64,000 bases of DNA from Rhinopomastus cyanomelas (taxonomy: Eukaryota > Chordata > Aves > Bucerotiformes > Rhinopomastidae). Location: assembly GCA_013400115.1 (NCBI GenBank), contig VXBP01002303.1, positions 273,503-337,502 on the forward strand, written 5' to 3'. The position numbers were made by a program, and so were the translations under genes. This document shows, in pieces, positions 38,704-49,681 of this stretch. Each line of letters opens with the position of its first letter. The first letter of the stretch is position 1. Under the pieces are notes generated by a model. That model was given only the letters and a program-made list of their open reading frames with translations. It did not search any database and was not told the DNA's origin.

Positions 38704-39792
38704 AGAGGAGTTTCTACAAATTACTTTTGAGATTTAGACAAAGTCTTGAAAACCAAAACACCCAAATGAGTTACAAAAGCAGCAAACAAACCTACTAGTC
38801 CTCCTTCCTCTAATTTCAGCAGCTTTGAGCTGATTCAGGCTTGTCTTAACTGGTAGTTTAGTTTCTCCCTAAACCCAGCAAGCTCTGACAGCAGTCCTGC
38901 CTGTTTCAGGAGGGACAGCAAGAGCACAGACGTGACTGAAGCATCCTCATCCTCCAGACATCCCTGACTGGTGGAACGAGAAGCCCTGGTGGGGAGCTCT
39001 GGTTTAATTAGTTCAGCTTTGAGTCAGTCCCCAAATGAAAGAGCAAAAACTTGCCTTCAGTGGCTTTTGCATAGTTCTGTTCAGTGCTCGCATGACAAAA
39101 ATCTGAATAAATTAAAGAAGAAAGACGAGCCAATCTGAAGCTAATGACGGCAGTTTCATAACCACGTATTTGAGCGACTTGCACCAGTAAGGCTCAGGAG
39201 TCACAAATCCCTCCAGTCAGTGAAAGCAAGTGACAGGTTTCCAAGAAGGGCTTCGAAGCTGTTAGCTGCCTTCTCTGTGTTGAGAGGCTTCTCAGTGTGT
39301 GTGAGGGAGGTTACGCCGGGACACATCGTTTGATATCATATGACATTATGCAGTGCAGCCATCACATTGCATCACCACTGAAATCAACACTGTTCACATC
39401 CTGCCTTTCCCTGAACATTAAAGCTTAATGACAAAAAATTGAGATGGTACAATGAGAACAAATGGATTCCTACGAGGCTTCTTTTGGGGCTTGGGCTCAA
39501 AAGCCGGGCTGAGGAGAGATGGAAACATTTCATCTTCTCCAAGCATCAGCGGTCCTAATGAACCGTTACGAGAATTCAAAGCTTCGCCCTTTGTAACCTC
39601 CTCAGTCTCTTATTTTTCAAAATGTAGCTGGAGAAATGGGGATTGCTGATGTTCTGGTGTAGGACAACGGCTTGTGGAATCTTTCCTGCTCCAGCTTAGT
39701 GTCCTCCCACAGCTTTTTGTGGGGGTGTTGGCGTCCTTTGGAGCCTTGGTTGGGAGTAGATGGTCTCTACATAAGGCAACGTAATGAAAACC

Positions 39793-40001
39793 TAAGGAAG
39801 AGCTTGTTTATGGTGAGGGGGACAGAGCACTGGAACAGGCTGCCCAGAGAGGTTGTGGAGCCTCCTTATCTGGAGGCTTTCAAAACCAGCCTGGATGCAG
39901 CCCTGTGTGACATATCTAGGTGATCCTGTTCAGGCAGGGCAGTTGGGCTAGATGATCTTTCAAGATCCCTTCCAACCCCTAATATTCTATGATTCTGTGA
40001 T
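39793..40001 (+). mobile_element. CR1 3'-end fragment
   Basis: AAGAGCTTGTTTATGGTGAGGGGGACAGAGCACTGGAACAGGC and CAGTTGGGCTAGATGATCTTTCAAGATCCCTTCC, ending CTAATATTCTATGATTCTGTGATC. A further GTGATTCTATGATTCC at 40034-40050 may be extra tail sequence. Confidence 0.9.
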
Positions 40002-40616
40002 CTCTAACCTTCCCATCTAACCCATCTAACCTGAGTGATTCTATGATTCCAGTTCTCAAGCATTTCCAGTTCCCCTGGGAGAGCTTTACACATTCCAGTG
40101 CCCCTCATTGTTCAAACTTGAAATCAGTAACAGTGATCTTGTGAAAAGGTGCGACAGCATCTCCAGACTGAAAACAAGATGGAGTTGTTCTTTCATGATA
40201 GTTCTTTTATGCCTGAACGGAGATGGCGTTCAGGTCAGCATCCCAGCTCTCTCATGGTAAGCCACGGTGTAGTACAAGGTCTGCTTCTGTGCCTTTTTCC
40301 TCTGGCCATTATTTTGGTGGCAGGCTACTACACTGCGTTCTTCTCTCTGCATTTACTTCTGCTGTGATGCCTGTAGGGAATTTCAGCTGTGACTTGCACA
40401 GTGAAACAGCATCAGTAAATTATTTAAAATAGATACAGTCACTTTTCCGTGACTTAATAATTTAAAAAAGCCTTTTAAGAAAACTCCAGCTCCACTGAGA
40501 TGTTTGGTAAAGAACCATGAACCCTTGCTTTGAAAACTGGTGGCTCTGGCCAGTACATGGAGTTTTTGTGTTACCATGAAAGTGTCAGCTATGCCAGTTA
40601 CTGGAGGATCTTCTCA

Positions 40617-40854
40617 AGCATCTTTATAGTCTCTGGGGTCTTATTTACCTTCTTGCCAATTAGCAAATTCAGACTAAAATTGTCACTGTGCATTCGGATC
40701 ATGAAGACGTGAAAATGTCCTGATGAAGTTAATTTAGCATCTTTGTAGTCTCTGGGGTCTTATTTACTTTCTTATCAATTAGCAAGTTCAAACTAAAATT
40801 GTCACTGCGCATTCGGATCATGAAAACGTGCAAATAGCCTGATGAAGTTCATTT
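40617..40854 (+). repeat. Tandem duplication, 119-bp unit, two copies
   Basis: The first copy runs 40617-40735 and the second 40736-40854. Both start AGCATCTTTRTAGTCTCTGGGGTC and end CCTGATGAAGTTNATTT. I see fewer than ten mismatches and no length change, so the duplication is fairly recent. No CR1 sequence is included. Confidence 0.95.
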
Positions 40855-41129
40855 AGCAGGTATCACCTTCGTGCTCGTGACCTGTTAAGACACTCTGCAG
40901 ATAGAAGCAGAAGGATTGAGCTCTTTGACCCTGCGAGTGTGAATAGGGAGAGGAGGATGCTGGCAGTCCCTGCTCCTTATTCACCACAAAGATGGAGAAA
41001 GTCTTTGGCAGCACTGGGAGGGGGTACAGGGCAGAGTTACTCTGATAACTCACATTTCAGCTGAATTGAAGAGCTCTTTGAGTTGTAGGCTTTGAAGATC
41101 TCTTTAAATGATGATAAATGGGTAGGGAG

Positions 41130-41655
41130 GTTGCCCCCCTGTACTCAGCACTGGTGAAGGCCACACCATGAGTACTGAGTCCAGTTTTGGGCACCCCAGT
41201 ACAAGGGAGACATCGAGGTGCTGGGGTGAGGGCAGAGGAGGGCAATGAAGCTGAGGAAGGGCCTGGAGAATCAATCTGAGGAGGAGAGAATGAGAGTTTT
41301 GGGCTGTTTAGTTTGAGGAAGAGGAGGTTGAGGGGAGACCTCATCGCTTTCTACAACTATCTGAAAGGACACTGCAGAGATGTTGGTGCTGGGCTCTTCT
41401 CACAGGTAGTTACTGAGAAGGGCTTCAAGCTTCAACAGGGGAGGTTTAGACTGGACATCAGGAAGAAATTCTTCCTGGAGAGAGTGATCAGGCCCTGGGA
41501 TGGGCTGCCCAGGCTGGTCCCGATCCCTCAATGAGTTTAAAAGTGTTGAGGGGATCTGGTTTAGGGGTGTAGATCAACCCTTGTAGATCAGGGTTGATGG
41601 TTGGACTCGCTGATCCCAAGAGTCTTTTCCAACCTGACTGACTCTGTGATTCCGT
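41130..41655 (+). mobile_element. CR1 LINE fragment of an older subfamily
   Basis: TGTACTCAGCACTGGTGAAGGCC and GAGTCCAGTTTTGGGCACCCCAGTACAAGGGAGACAT are typical of a CR1 lineage distinct from the dominant one. The tail reads TTGGACTCGCTGATCCCAAGAGTCTTTTCCAACCTGACTGACTCTGTGATTCC. Confidence 0.88.
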
Positions 41656-43118
41656 AAACATAGATGCAACAAAATCCAGTCTGAAAACTGGAGACAGACC
41701 AATTCAGGGTATGTTTAAAAATTCCCTGAGAGTATTTAACGGCCAGAACAATTAAGCTGTGGACACAGTGGAATCGTTCAAGTGTTTAAATGGAGAGGAA
41801 GTATTTTTATGCTGGAGACATGGATTCTATGAGTCTATTACCCATCTCTTCTTTCCATTGCTTTCCTTTCAATAACTGTTTAACATAAATCTAATCACTG
41901 GAACCTGTTATAGAAAAGGTATTTATTAGCAAATCCGGGCTATTCATGTATCACATGAGATGCTCTCGCTGTGCACCCCTACAGTTAAAAAAGTCTGTGG
42001 CTAGTCTGCAGTCTAAAGCTAGTCTATGGCTTTTATTTCCCACACATCCAGCTAGAAATCTCTGCAACGCACAGTACAAACTGTGGTGCTAACTTTAGAT
42101 TACAAGCAGCTTCACTTAGGAAACCACACAGCGACAAGTATTGCCCAAGGAAGTAAATACATTTCATTTCCCTGGGAAAACAAACTGGTTGTTATGGGAC
42201 AAAGAAATATCTAACGATGGCTTTTACAGATACTGGACCAGGCTTAGAATATTCGAATCACAGTGGGTAAAATGTTGGTTGTTCTAGGAGATATTTGTGA
42301 AAGATTTTTATCTTATCAGATCTAGGACCTTTCAAGAAAAATAATGCAGGAGGTGTTTCCCCCAGGGTACAATTTGGTTGGTTTTTTTCCCTTTCCAATC
42401 CTGCTAAAATACTGTGCAAAGGCAGCGTATTTGTTTAGTCAAGCGAGCTTTGAGATATCTGTGAGGGATTGTGCTGCAGTCCTGAGTGACGGTTCCTTAA
42501 TGTATCGACCGATCCAATTAATGATTTTTTTGGTGCCTCCACATAATTAAAAATCTAAATGCAAAGTGAAAGTTCCGTAACGACCCGTCGAACTGGTGTT
42601 TTTAAGGGAGGAAAACACAGACTGATGTTTGAAATGTCACTGTGCCAGTTCTAAAAGCTCCCTCAGCAGCTAAGCAAACAGAACTATTGACTCAGATGCA
42701 GTCAAGCTGTCTCGGGGTTGATTTCCTATGAGGCAGCAGTTTTTAACTGCCCCTGGTGTTCCCCATATGGAGGGGCTATAGTGCTACTCCAAGTGTACCA
42801 GTGGACATTGGTGAAACTACTTAACTACCTTTAAACCTCGTGTGGCTAAGGCTAAGGGCATAAACCTGCTACATCTCCACAGGTACTTGGTTCCTAAGGG
42901 TATAGAAAGGTACATTTTAGGATGGTTTTGTTGTTTATTTTATTCCTGTGTCCTGCTGAAATAAATCTTTCAGAATTCAACTCAAGGGACCTTTAAAATG
43001 TAGTTGGCGGGAAACCCACTGTTCCTTAGCAGCATCTGTGGTCACTTTTCATTACCTACAGCAGTGAGAACCAAAATATCTCCTAGAAATTGTACTGAAA
43101 CTTCACATAAATCTGTAG

Positions 43119-43570
43119 GCTGGAGGAGTCCAGTGCAGAGTGACAAAGGTGATGAAGGCAGTGGAACATCCCCCTGATGAGGAAAGGCTGAGGGAGCTGG
43201 GTCTCTTGACCTTGGGAAAAAAGAGACTGAGGGCTGACCTCATTAATGTTGATCAATATGTGAAGGGTGGGTGTCAGGAGGATGGAGCCAGGCTCTACTC
43301 AGGGGCATCTAATGATAGGACAAGGGGCAGTAGCTGTGAGCTGAAACATAGGAGGTTCCACATCAATGTGAGAAGGAACTTCTTCCCAGTGGGAGTGACA
43401 GAGCACTGGAAGGAGCTGCCCAGGGGTGTTGTCTCCTTCTCTGGAGATGTTTAGAACCCACCTGGATGTGTTCCTGTGCGACTGGATCTAGGGGATCCTG
43501 CTGTGGTGGGGCATTGGACTACATGATCTTTCAAGGTCCCTTCCAGTCCCTAATGTCCTGTGATTCTGTG
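43119..43570 (+). mobile_element. CR1 LINE fragment, about 450 bp
   Basis: GCTGGAGGAGTCCAGTGCAGAGTGAC through GAGGAAAGGCTGAGGGAGCTGGG to AGTCCCTAATGTCCTGTGATTCTGTG. A small deletion removes the GGAGTC after GGGGTGTTGT. It belongs to the dominant group. Confidence 0.93.
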
Positions 43571-44128
43571 TCTGGACTGCTTTGAGAAAATGATGACTTG
43601 TTGGCTCTAGCATCATCCTTGCCTTGCCAGGCCTTCCTGAGTCTTCCAAATCACATGTGAACCATGTCCCCTTTTGCTTTTTGGTCTCGGAATTTGCTGC
43701 AGAATTGCCCAAGTCCAGCAGTCTTTGCTGGATTTTGCTGTGTGTTTGCTGAGCCCGAGAGCTTTTGTTACTTGCATTAATTACTTAGCACTTGTACGCT
43801 TTAAAAAATGATTTTAATGTCCTTCCTAGCTTATTATGAGCGCTAATTTTTAATGCCTGTGGATTAGTAATGAGTAACCTCCTTTCTAATGCTCGAAAAA
43901 AATTGGTCTGTTCTTGAACAAAACAAAGTTGCTTTATCATATTTGTTTTAATTCCTTTCATAACTTAATTCCCTGACAAGCTTGGGGACCTTGGAGATGT
44001 TGGCTCTCCAGATAAATTTCTGCTGTTATCATGGCCGAGATTCCCACTAGCTGTGTGTGCCTTAGGAGGATGCATGCAAAACTGCTGCGTTCCATCATCC
44101 TGCCTTTGCCAGGGCGAGCTAACAGTAT

Positions 44129-44595
44129 GATCACAGAATTATTAAGGCTAGAACGGACCTCTAAGTTCATCAAGTCCAACCTGTGACCTGACACCACAAC
44201 ATCATCTAAACAATGGCACTAAGTGCCATAGCCAGTCTGTCCTTCAACACCTCCAGCAATGGGGATTCCATCACTGCCCGGGGCAGTCCAGTCCAGCCTC
44301 TGATCACCCTTTCCATGAGGAAGGGCTTCCTAACATCCAACCTGTCCCTCCCCTGGCAGCTTCAGGCCCTGCCCTCTTGTCTTTGGGGCTGGTTGCCTGG
44401 GAGAAGAGCCTGACTCCCACCTACTACAACCTCCTTTCAAGCAGTTGTAGAGCAGGATAAGTTCCGAGTCTTCTCCAGGCTAAACATCCCCAGCTCCCTC
44501 AGCTTCCCTTCATCAGCCTTTCCCTCCAGTGCCTTCCCCAGCCTTGTTGTTTCTCTGGACCCGCTCCAGCACCTACCAGCCACTCTCCTGAACTG
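44129..44595 (-). mobile_element. CR1 fragment, older subfamily, reverse
   Basis: Plus strand ATCACAGAATTATTAAGGCTAGAACGGACCTCTAAGTTCATCAAGTCC begins the complement of a CR1 3' end. It continues through CAGCAATGGGGATTCCATCACTGCCCGGGGCAGTCC and TGGACCCGCTCCAGCACCT. The 5' limit is approximate. Confidence 0.85.
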
Positions 44596-44823
44596 CCTTT
44601 ATGTGCTTATAGGGTCTGCTCAGCACTGTTGATCCCATCTCTACACTTCTGGCTTTTCTTCTCTCCCCTTTATCCCTTGTGTTAGCGTGTCTTTTCTTGC
44701 CAGTACTCCCTGTGAAGTGAGGACATGTTAACTGGAGTTAACATCTGTCTGTTGGGGGGTTTGTTCTCTCACTAACTTCAGGCAGCACCTGAACTGGTTA
44801 GGTATTGGAAATGTGGAGTGTCC

Positions 44824-44985
44824 ACAGAATCATAATGGCTGGAACCTTTATCCTAACACCTCCCTAACCACCATACCATAGCCTCAGGTGCTAGATCTAC
44901 CTGTTTTTTAAGCACCTCCAGGGATGGTGATTCCACCGCTTCCTTGTTCAGCCTGTTCCAGCCCCCAGCAACTCTAAAAGTCAAG
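44824..44985 (-). mobile_element. Old CR1 3'-end fragment, reverse
   Basis: ACAGAATCATAATGGCTGGAACC followed by CACCTCCAGGGATGGTGATTCCACCGCTTCCTTGTTCAGCCTGTTCCAG, the complement of a diverged CR1 end. It is separate from the copy at 44129 by about 230 bases. Confidence 0.75.
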
Positions 44986-45757
44986 AAAATTATCATCAGC
45001 CACAGAACTTCAGTTAAGAGATTGATGCTTCCCCCGCTCCCCATCCCCTTTTCCCGTGAAGGAGAGTGACAGAATAGATTAGAAAGATCAATTGCATTTA
45101 CAGCCAAAGTTTCCTTAGCCACAGTAGCACATAGCAACAATAGCCCTGAAAGTTCAACCCGTTAAATAACACCGATGAAGGTTAAAGTCGACGGGCTGGG
45201 CTTAATTAGTGAGACTCTAAAATAAAATCCACATTGAGACAGAAGGTGATGATGAGGAGAGAGACTGAGAATCTGTGCTCTGTTGATGTTGGTATTTACC
45301 ACCACCAGGACACATTGTCAGAAAGATCTGCCCATTCCTGTCAGTTAATTATCGGAAATTCTCGTGTAGTCTCCTCCACCAAAAACCTAACGAGCTTTAA
45401 ATGCTAAGGTTCTTGCTTATGTAAGCTGAAGAAAGCACCAAGTCAAAGAAAACTCAGCCCACTCGTTTAGGTAATGGACCAATGAAGCTCTTGTTAAAAA
45501 TGAATCTCCTAGTTAATATTTTGAACCTCGTCTCTTGAAACATTGATGATGTTTGAGTAATGAAATGGAAGAGTTTCCTGGATTGTTCTTGTCTTGGAGT
45601 TGTACCCTGGAGAGTAGGACTCACAGCAATTTCCATCTGCAGCTGGGAAATTCTTCACTTTTGCTCCACAAAACCACAAACTGATTTTCTTAATTCATTT
45701 TGGTAAGTCATGGTTGCACTAGAATACAGGTTTGAGAGTAGAGGTAGAGACAAACCT

Positions 45758-46190
45758 AGGGAAGAGAAGACTCTGGTGGGGGGACCTTAGAGCTACCTTC
45801 CAGTACAGAAAGGCTGGAGAGGGACTTTTCCAAGGGGGATCTAGTGATAGGACAAGGGGAAATGGTTTGAAGGAGAGGAGGTTCAGACTAGATCTTAGGA
45901 AGAAGTTCTTCAGTGTAGAGGTGAAGAGACTCTGGAGCTGATTGCCTAGAGATGAAGTGGCTGCCCCTTTCCCTGGAGATGTTCAAAGCCAGGTTGGATG
46001 AGGCCACAAAGATGATGAAGGGAGCGGAACATCTCCCTGCTGAGGAAAGGCCGAGGGAGCTGGTCTCTTGAGCTTGGAAAAGGCCTTGAGCACCCAAGTC
46101 TAGCTGAGAGGTGTCACTGCCCATGGCAGGGGGTTTAAGTAGATGATCTTCAAGGTCCCTTCCAACCTGAGCCAGTCTGTGATTCTGAGA
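45758..46190 (+). mobile_element. CR1 fragment carrying a nested piece of another CR1
   Basis: The host copy runs GGGAAGAGAAGACTCTGG through GGATCTAGTGATAGGACAAGGGG to TTCAAAGCCAGGTTGGATGAGGCC, then resumes at TTGAGCACCCAAGTCTAGCTGAG to the tail CAGTCTGTGATTCTGAGAT. Between these, 46006-46085 is an internal CR1 segment of the dominant group. The sister copy at 61406 is continuous across the same point. Confidence 0.88.
46006..46085 (+). mobile_element. Nested 80-bp internal CR1 segment
   Basis: ACAAAGATGATGAAGGGAGCGGAACATCTCCCTGCTGAGG continues to TGGTCTCTTGAGCTTGGAAA. This part normally lies several hundred bases upstream of the CR1 3' end. The copied piece lacks both ends of the element and is flanked by AGGCC on each side (46001-46005 and 46081-46085). 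Confidence 0.8.
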
Positions 46191-47595
46191 TAAACTGCTC
46201 CATACAGCTTTCGATTTGAGAAAAGTTGAGGACGGAGCTGTGGAGAGCTACTATCTATCTTCCAGTTCACTCTACTGTGGGGAACCAGAGTTGCACCCAC
46301 TTTGCTCTTCTGAGTTATGTGCTTAGAAAAATCCACAAGCTATGGTTGTTTGGGTGCATGAGAGGAGAAATACTTTTGGATACCATCTATTCATGTATCC
46401 TGTTCCCTTCTAGTTCTCTTAATAACATCCATTCCTTTTCTTCTATAATAATCCTCTGTCTTCCATCCTTTAGAGGTTCCTTTATTTCCTGACTGAAATT
46501 CAGGTCCCATTAGAGTCCAGATCAAAAGACATGCTGTCTTTACTGGGACTAGCTGTGATTTCCATTTCTTCAGGCCTTAACCTACAGAATCAAAGGTGCA
46601 GCTTTTCCAGTGTCAAAACTGTGACTCTGGGAAGGCTGTAGGAGCTTTCTTTCTGTAGTCTTTCCCCCGTACATTTGAATCACTAATTAGTCACTTCTTT
46701 CATTGTTTACTCTGTTGCTTTTGCCTGCTATATAGCTTGATAAGTCTTTATGTTAAACTGATGTCTGGGATTCCGAAGCTGAGATTTGAGAAGAGGCTGT
46801 AGGAATTGCACCTTACTCCTTCGTGCAGTGTGCAGCAACGTGCAGCATCCAGACGTACTCTGCTTTCTTGTTTATATACTATGTGATGTGAGCTTTCCTG
46901 AGTCACCGAGTGCTGTGATTCCTAAGCATCTTAAAGCCGTAATCCATTTTCACTTTCTTCATTGAAAAGCTCTTTCAGATTATACCTCCCAGGATTTCAT
47001 CCTGTTTTCCTTCCTATCTTCCTAGTCCTTCCACTTCCCTTTGTACCTGGACTCAGAAATGTCCTGTGAGCCCCATTTCTTCATGCTGATAATTCCTTTG
47101 CTGTTCCTTGCAGCTTCCCAATGTAAAGGGAAGCCTGGTCCTAGCCAGGGGGACTTAGGGTGAGTAGTTTCTTAATTTCTTGCCAAATTCTCAGCCAGAA
47201 AAAAAAATATTAGGACTTTATGCAAAATTTACTCTTGCCAGTGATTCTGTCGAAGCTATCCACAACTTAATAAGTTCCTGGTTATTCCTGTTCTGCCTCA
47301 CTGCCCTTCCACCAGCCATTGGACAACTGAGAGTATTCTGAGGTTTTCCTGACCTCCTTAACCCACGGTTTGCGGGTTGTGGGTAATCTTTGACTGATTC
47401 TGTTCTGTCTTGCAACAGAGACATCCTGGGGATGATGGCACCAAAGCAGCCAAAACGTCTGATTGCTGCACCACACGTTCCTGCATTTGGTGCCCAGTAG
47501 CGGAGTGTCTTCTTCAGGCACATGTTTTGCTTATAAGGATGTGCTGCTTATTACTTGATATTCTCCTACCTGAAACTGTGCCCTTCAATATATAA

Positions 47596-47715
47596 GTACC
47601 ATAACTTAGTCTAGGTATGCTCCTATAGATGGTGGAGGGCTAGATCAACATGTAGTTACCCTACCTTAGTCTAGATGTGCTCCTGTTGGTAATGGAGGGC
47701 CAGATCTCAGGTGGT
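47596..47715 (+). repeat. Tandem duplication, 60-bp unit, two copies
   Basis: The shared core is ACTTAGTCTAGGTATGCTCCT in the first copy and CCTTAGTCTAGATGTGCTCCT in the second, exactly 60 bases apart, followed in both by GGAGGGCYAGATC. It is more diverged than the 119-bp pair at 40617. Confidence 0.88.
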
Positions 47716-49259
47716 TAATGCCAAGCAATCCTTCCCAGTGAAACATGTACAGGTAATACCAACATGAAAATGCTTTCTCTCCTAAGCACAGCCTGCAGTG
47801 ACTCAAACATCACAGTGGGCACCTGAAATGCCTTAACTGAGCAGAGAATGACTTACACAATTTGCTTAGTTATACAATTACTCTCCTTGCTCTGATCCCT
47901 TCTCTGTTTTTTTTTTTTTTGTTGTTTCTGAAATGTCCATCATTACTTGTCTGGAAGAAAACAGAGTTATTTTGAAACTCGAACACAGAAGTCAAATTTT
48001 ATTGTAGTACTCATGATGTCCGGGGGTGGGACTGCCGAATAATATCCAGAACCCTTCTCTTTTCATAGTAGTGTCTTGGATGTCAGCCAGGCATGTTCCG
48101 CTGAATTAATGACTAGTGCAGAGCTCTATCTGCCGCTGCTGCCAGAAACACAGGAAGAAATGGGAATATTTGGGGAACAGTATGTACGCAGTTACTTTGT
48201 GGTACTGGGTTTTAAGCTTGGACCATCTTAATTCTTTCTGTTGATGTTATTTACCTGCTCTGACTTACTAACCTACATAAACAAGAGGCCTTTGCCATGT
48301 TCTTGTTGCACAGAAGCTGAACTCAGCTGTCGGTGCATCATATCCAAACTTAATCTGCAGAAATGGGCTCCGCTGACTTCCCCCAACATTTTCAGCCATT
48401 GTAAAGCGCAAGTGCTAGTGTCGTGAGCCAGAAGGAGACATAGTATTGCTAACAGGGCTTTAATTGTTAATCCACCTCAAAAAAACACCCTCTTCAGTGA
48501 GCAAGCCTTCCTTTCTGAATGGGATTATCCACTGAGAACATTACAAATGCTGCAGACACCTACATATTTGTACAAAGATAACCCCCTGTTACAGCGGATA
48601 TGGTCTTTTTTTATCCTTTCTTATTTATACCAGCATGATTCATTTTGGAGATGAAGAAATGTAGGCTACGAATATCATTTAAAATGCTGTTATTTTAATG
48701 AATAAGTCAGCAGTGTTTTAGTTTCTTTTTAACACCAAATGTCTACATGGAACTAAGGATAGTGAGACAATTAGCAGCTTAAATTATTGGGTTTTATCTT
48801 TTAGAGATCCTGATAACATGAATTTAGATGGCGTTTGCTCTCCTCTGTTTAGCATAGAAGATATTTTGAGGGCTGAATGGTTGCTTTGCGTATCCGCAGC
48901 ATCAAAGACAATTGGAAATTTGCAGCAAGAGGCTCTCCTCAGGTAACCCAAGTGAGCAGCATCGCAAAAAGTGTGGGTATATCTCACCGGTCCCCATGCT
49001 GCTTAGGTCCTCTTTGGGTGGGAGATGATTGGAATAAGAGCAAATGGAGAATTTTTGTACTAGATAACAGGGAAAAAAACCCATGGGATGCCCTAATGGT
49101 GGATCTCACTAAAGAGGCTGAAAAATGGCAGTGAAGGATTTAGGAGCTGAAGAAGAGGGAGGAGCTAGAGCTAAAAGCAGATGTTGGGGATTTGTTTCTT
49201 TGCTGTTTTTTTAGAATTCCTGCCTTGTCTAACATTGAGGTGTTGGAGTGAGGACAAAG

Positions 49260-49681
49260 AAAGCTATGAAGCTGTTAATGGATTGAAGAATGTGAGGAGA
49301 GGCTGAAGGAGCTGGGATTGTTTAGCTTGAAGAGGAAGAAGATAAGAGGAGACCTTATTGGCCTTTACAGCTCCGTGAAAGGAGGGTGTAGAAACGCTGA
49401 TGTTGGCCTCTTCTCCCAAATAAGTGCTGACATCACAAGAGGAAATGGCCACAGGTTGCACCAGGGGAGGTTCAGGTTGGAAATTAGGAAAAGCTTCTCT
49501 AGTGAAAGAGCAGTTAAACAGTGGAGCAGGCTGCCCAGGGAGGTGGTGGAGTCACCATCCGTGTGCCTTGAGTCGCTTCAGGACATGGTCTAGTGGTCAT
49601 GGAGATGCTGGGTTAAAGGTTGGACTTGATGATCTTAGAGCTCTTTCCAAACCTTGATGATTCTGTGGTTCTTTGATTCTG
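49260..49681 (+). mobile_element. CR1 LINE fragment, older subfamily
   Basis: GAGGAGAGGCTGAAGGAGCTGGGATTGTTTAGCTTG through GGCCACAGGTTGCACCAGGGGAGG to the tail TTCCAAACCTTGATGATTCTGTGGTTCTTTGATTCTG. The frame at 49318-49593 is the decayed pol C-terminus. Confidence 0.9.
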
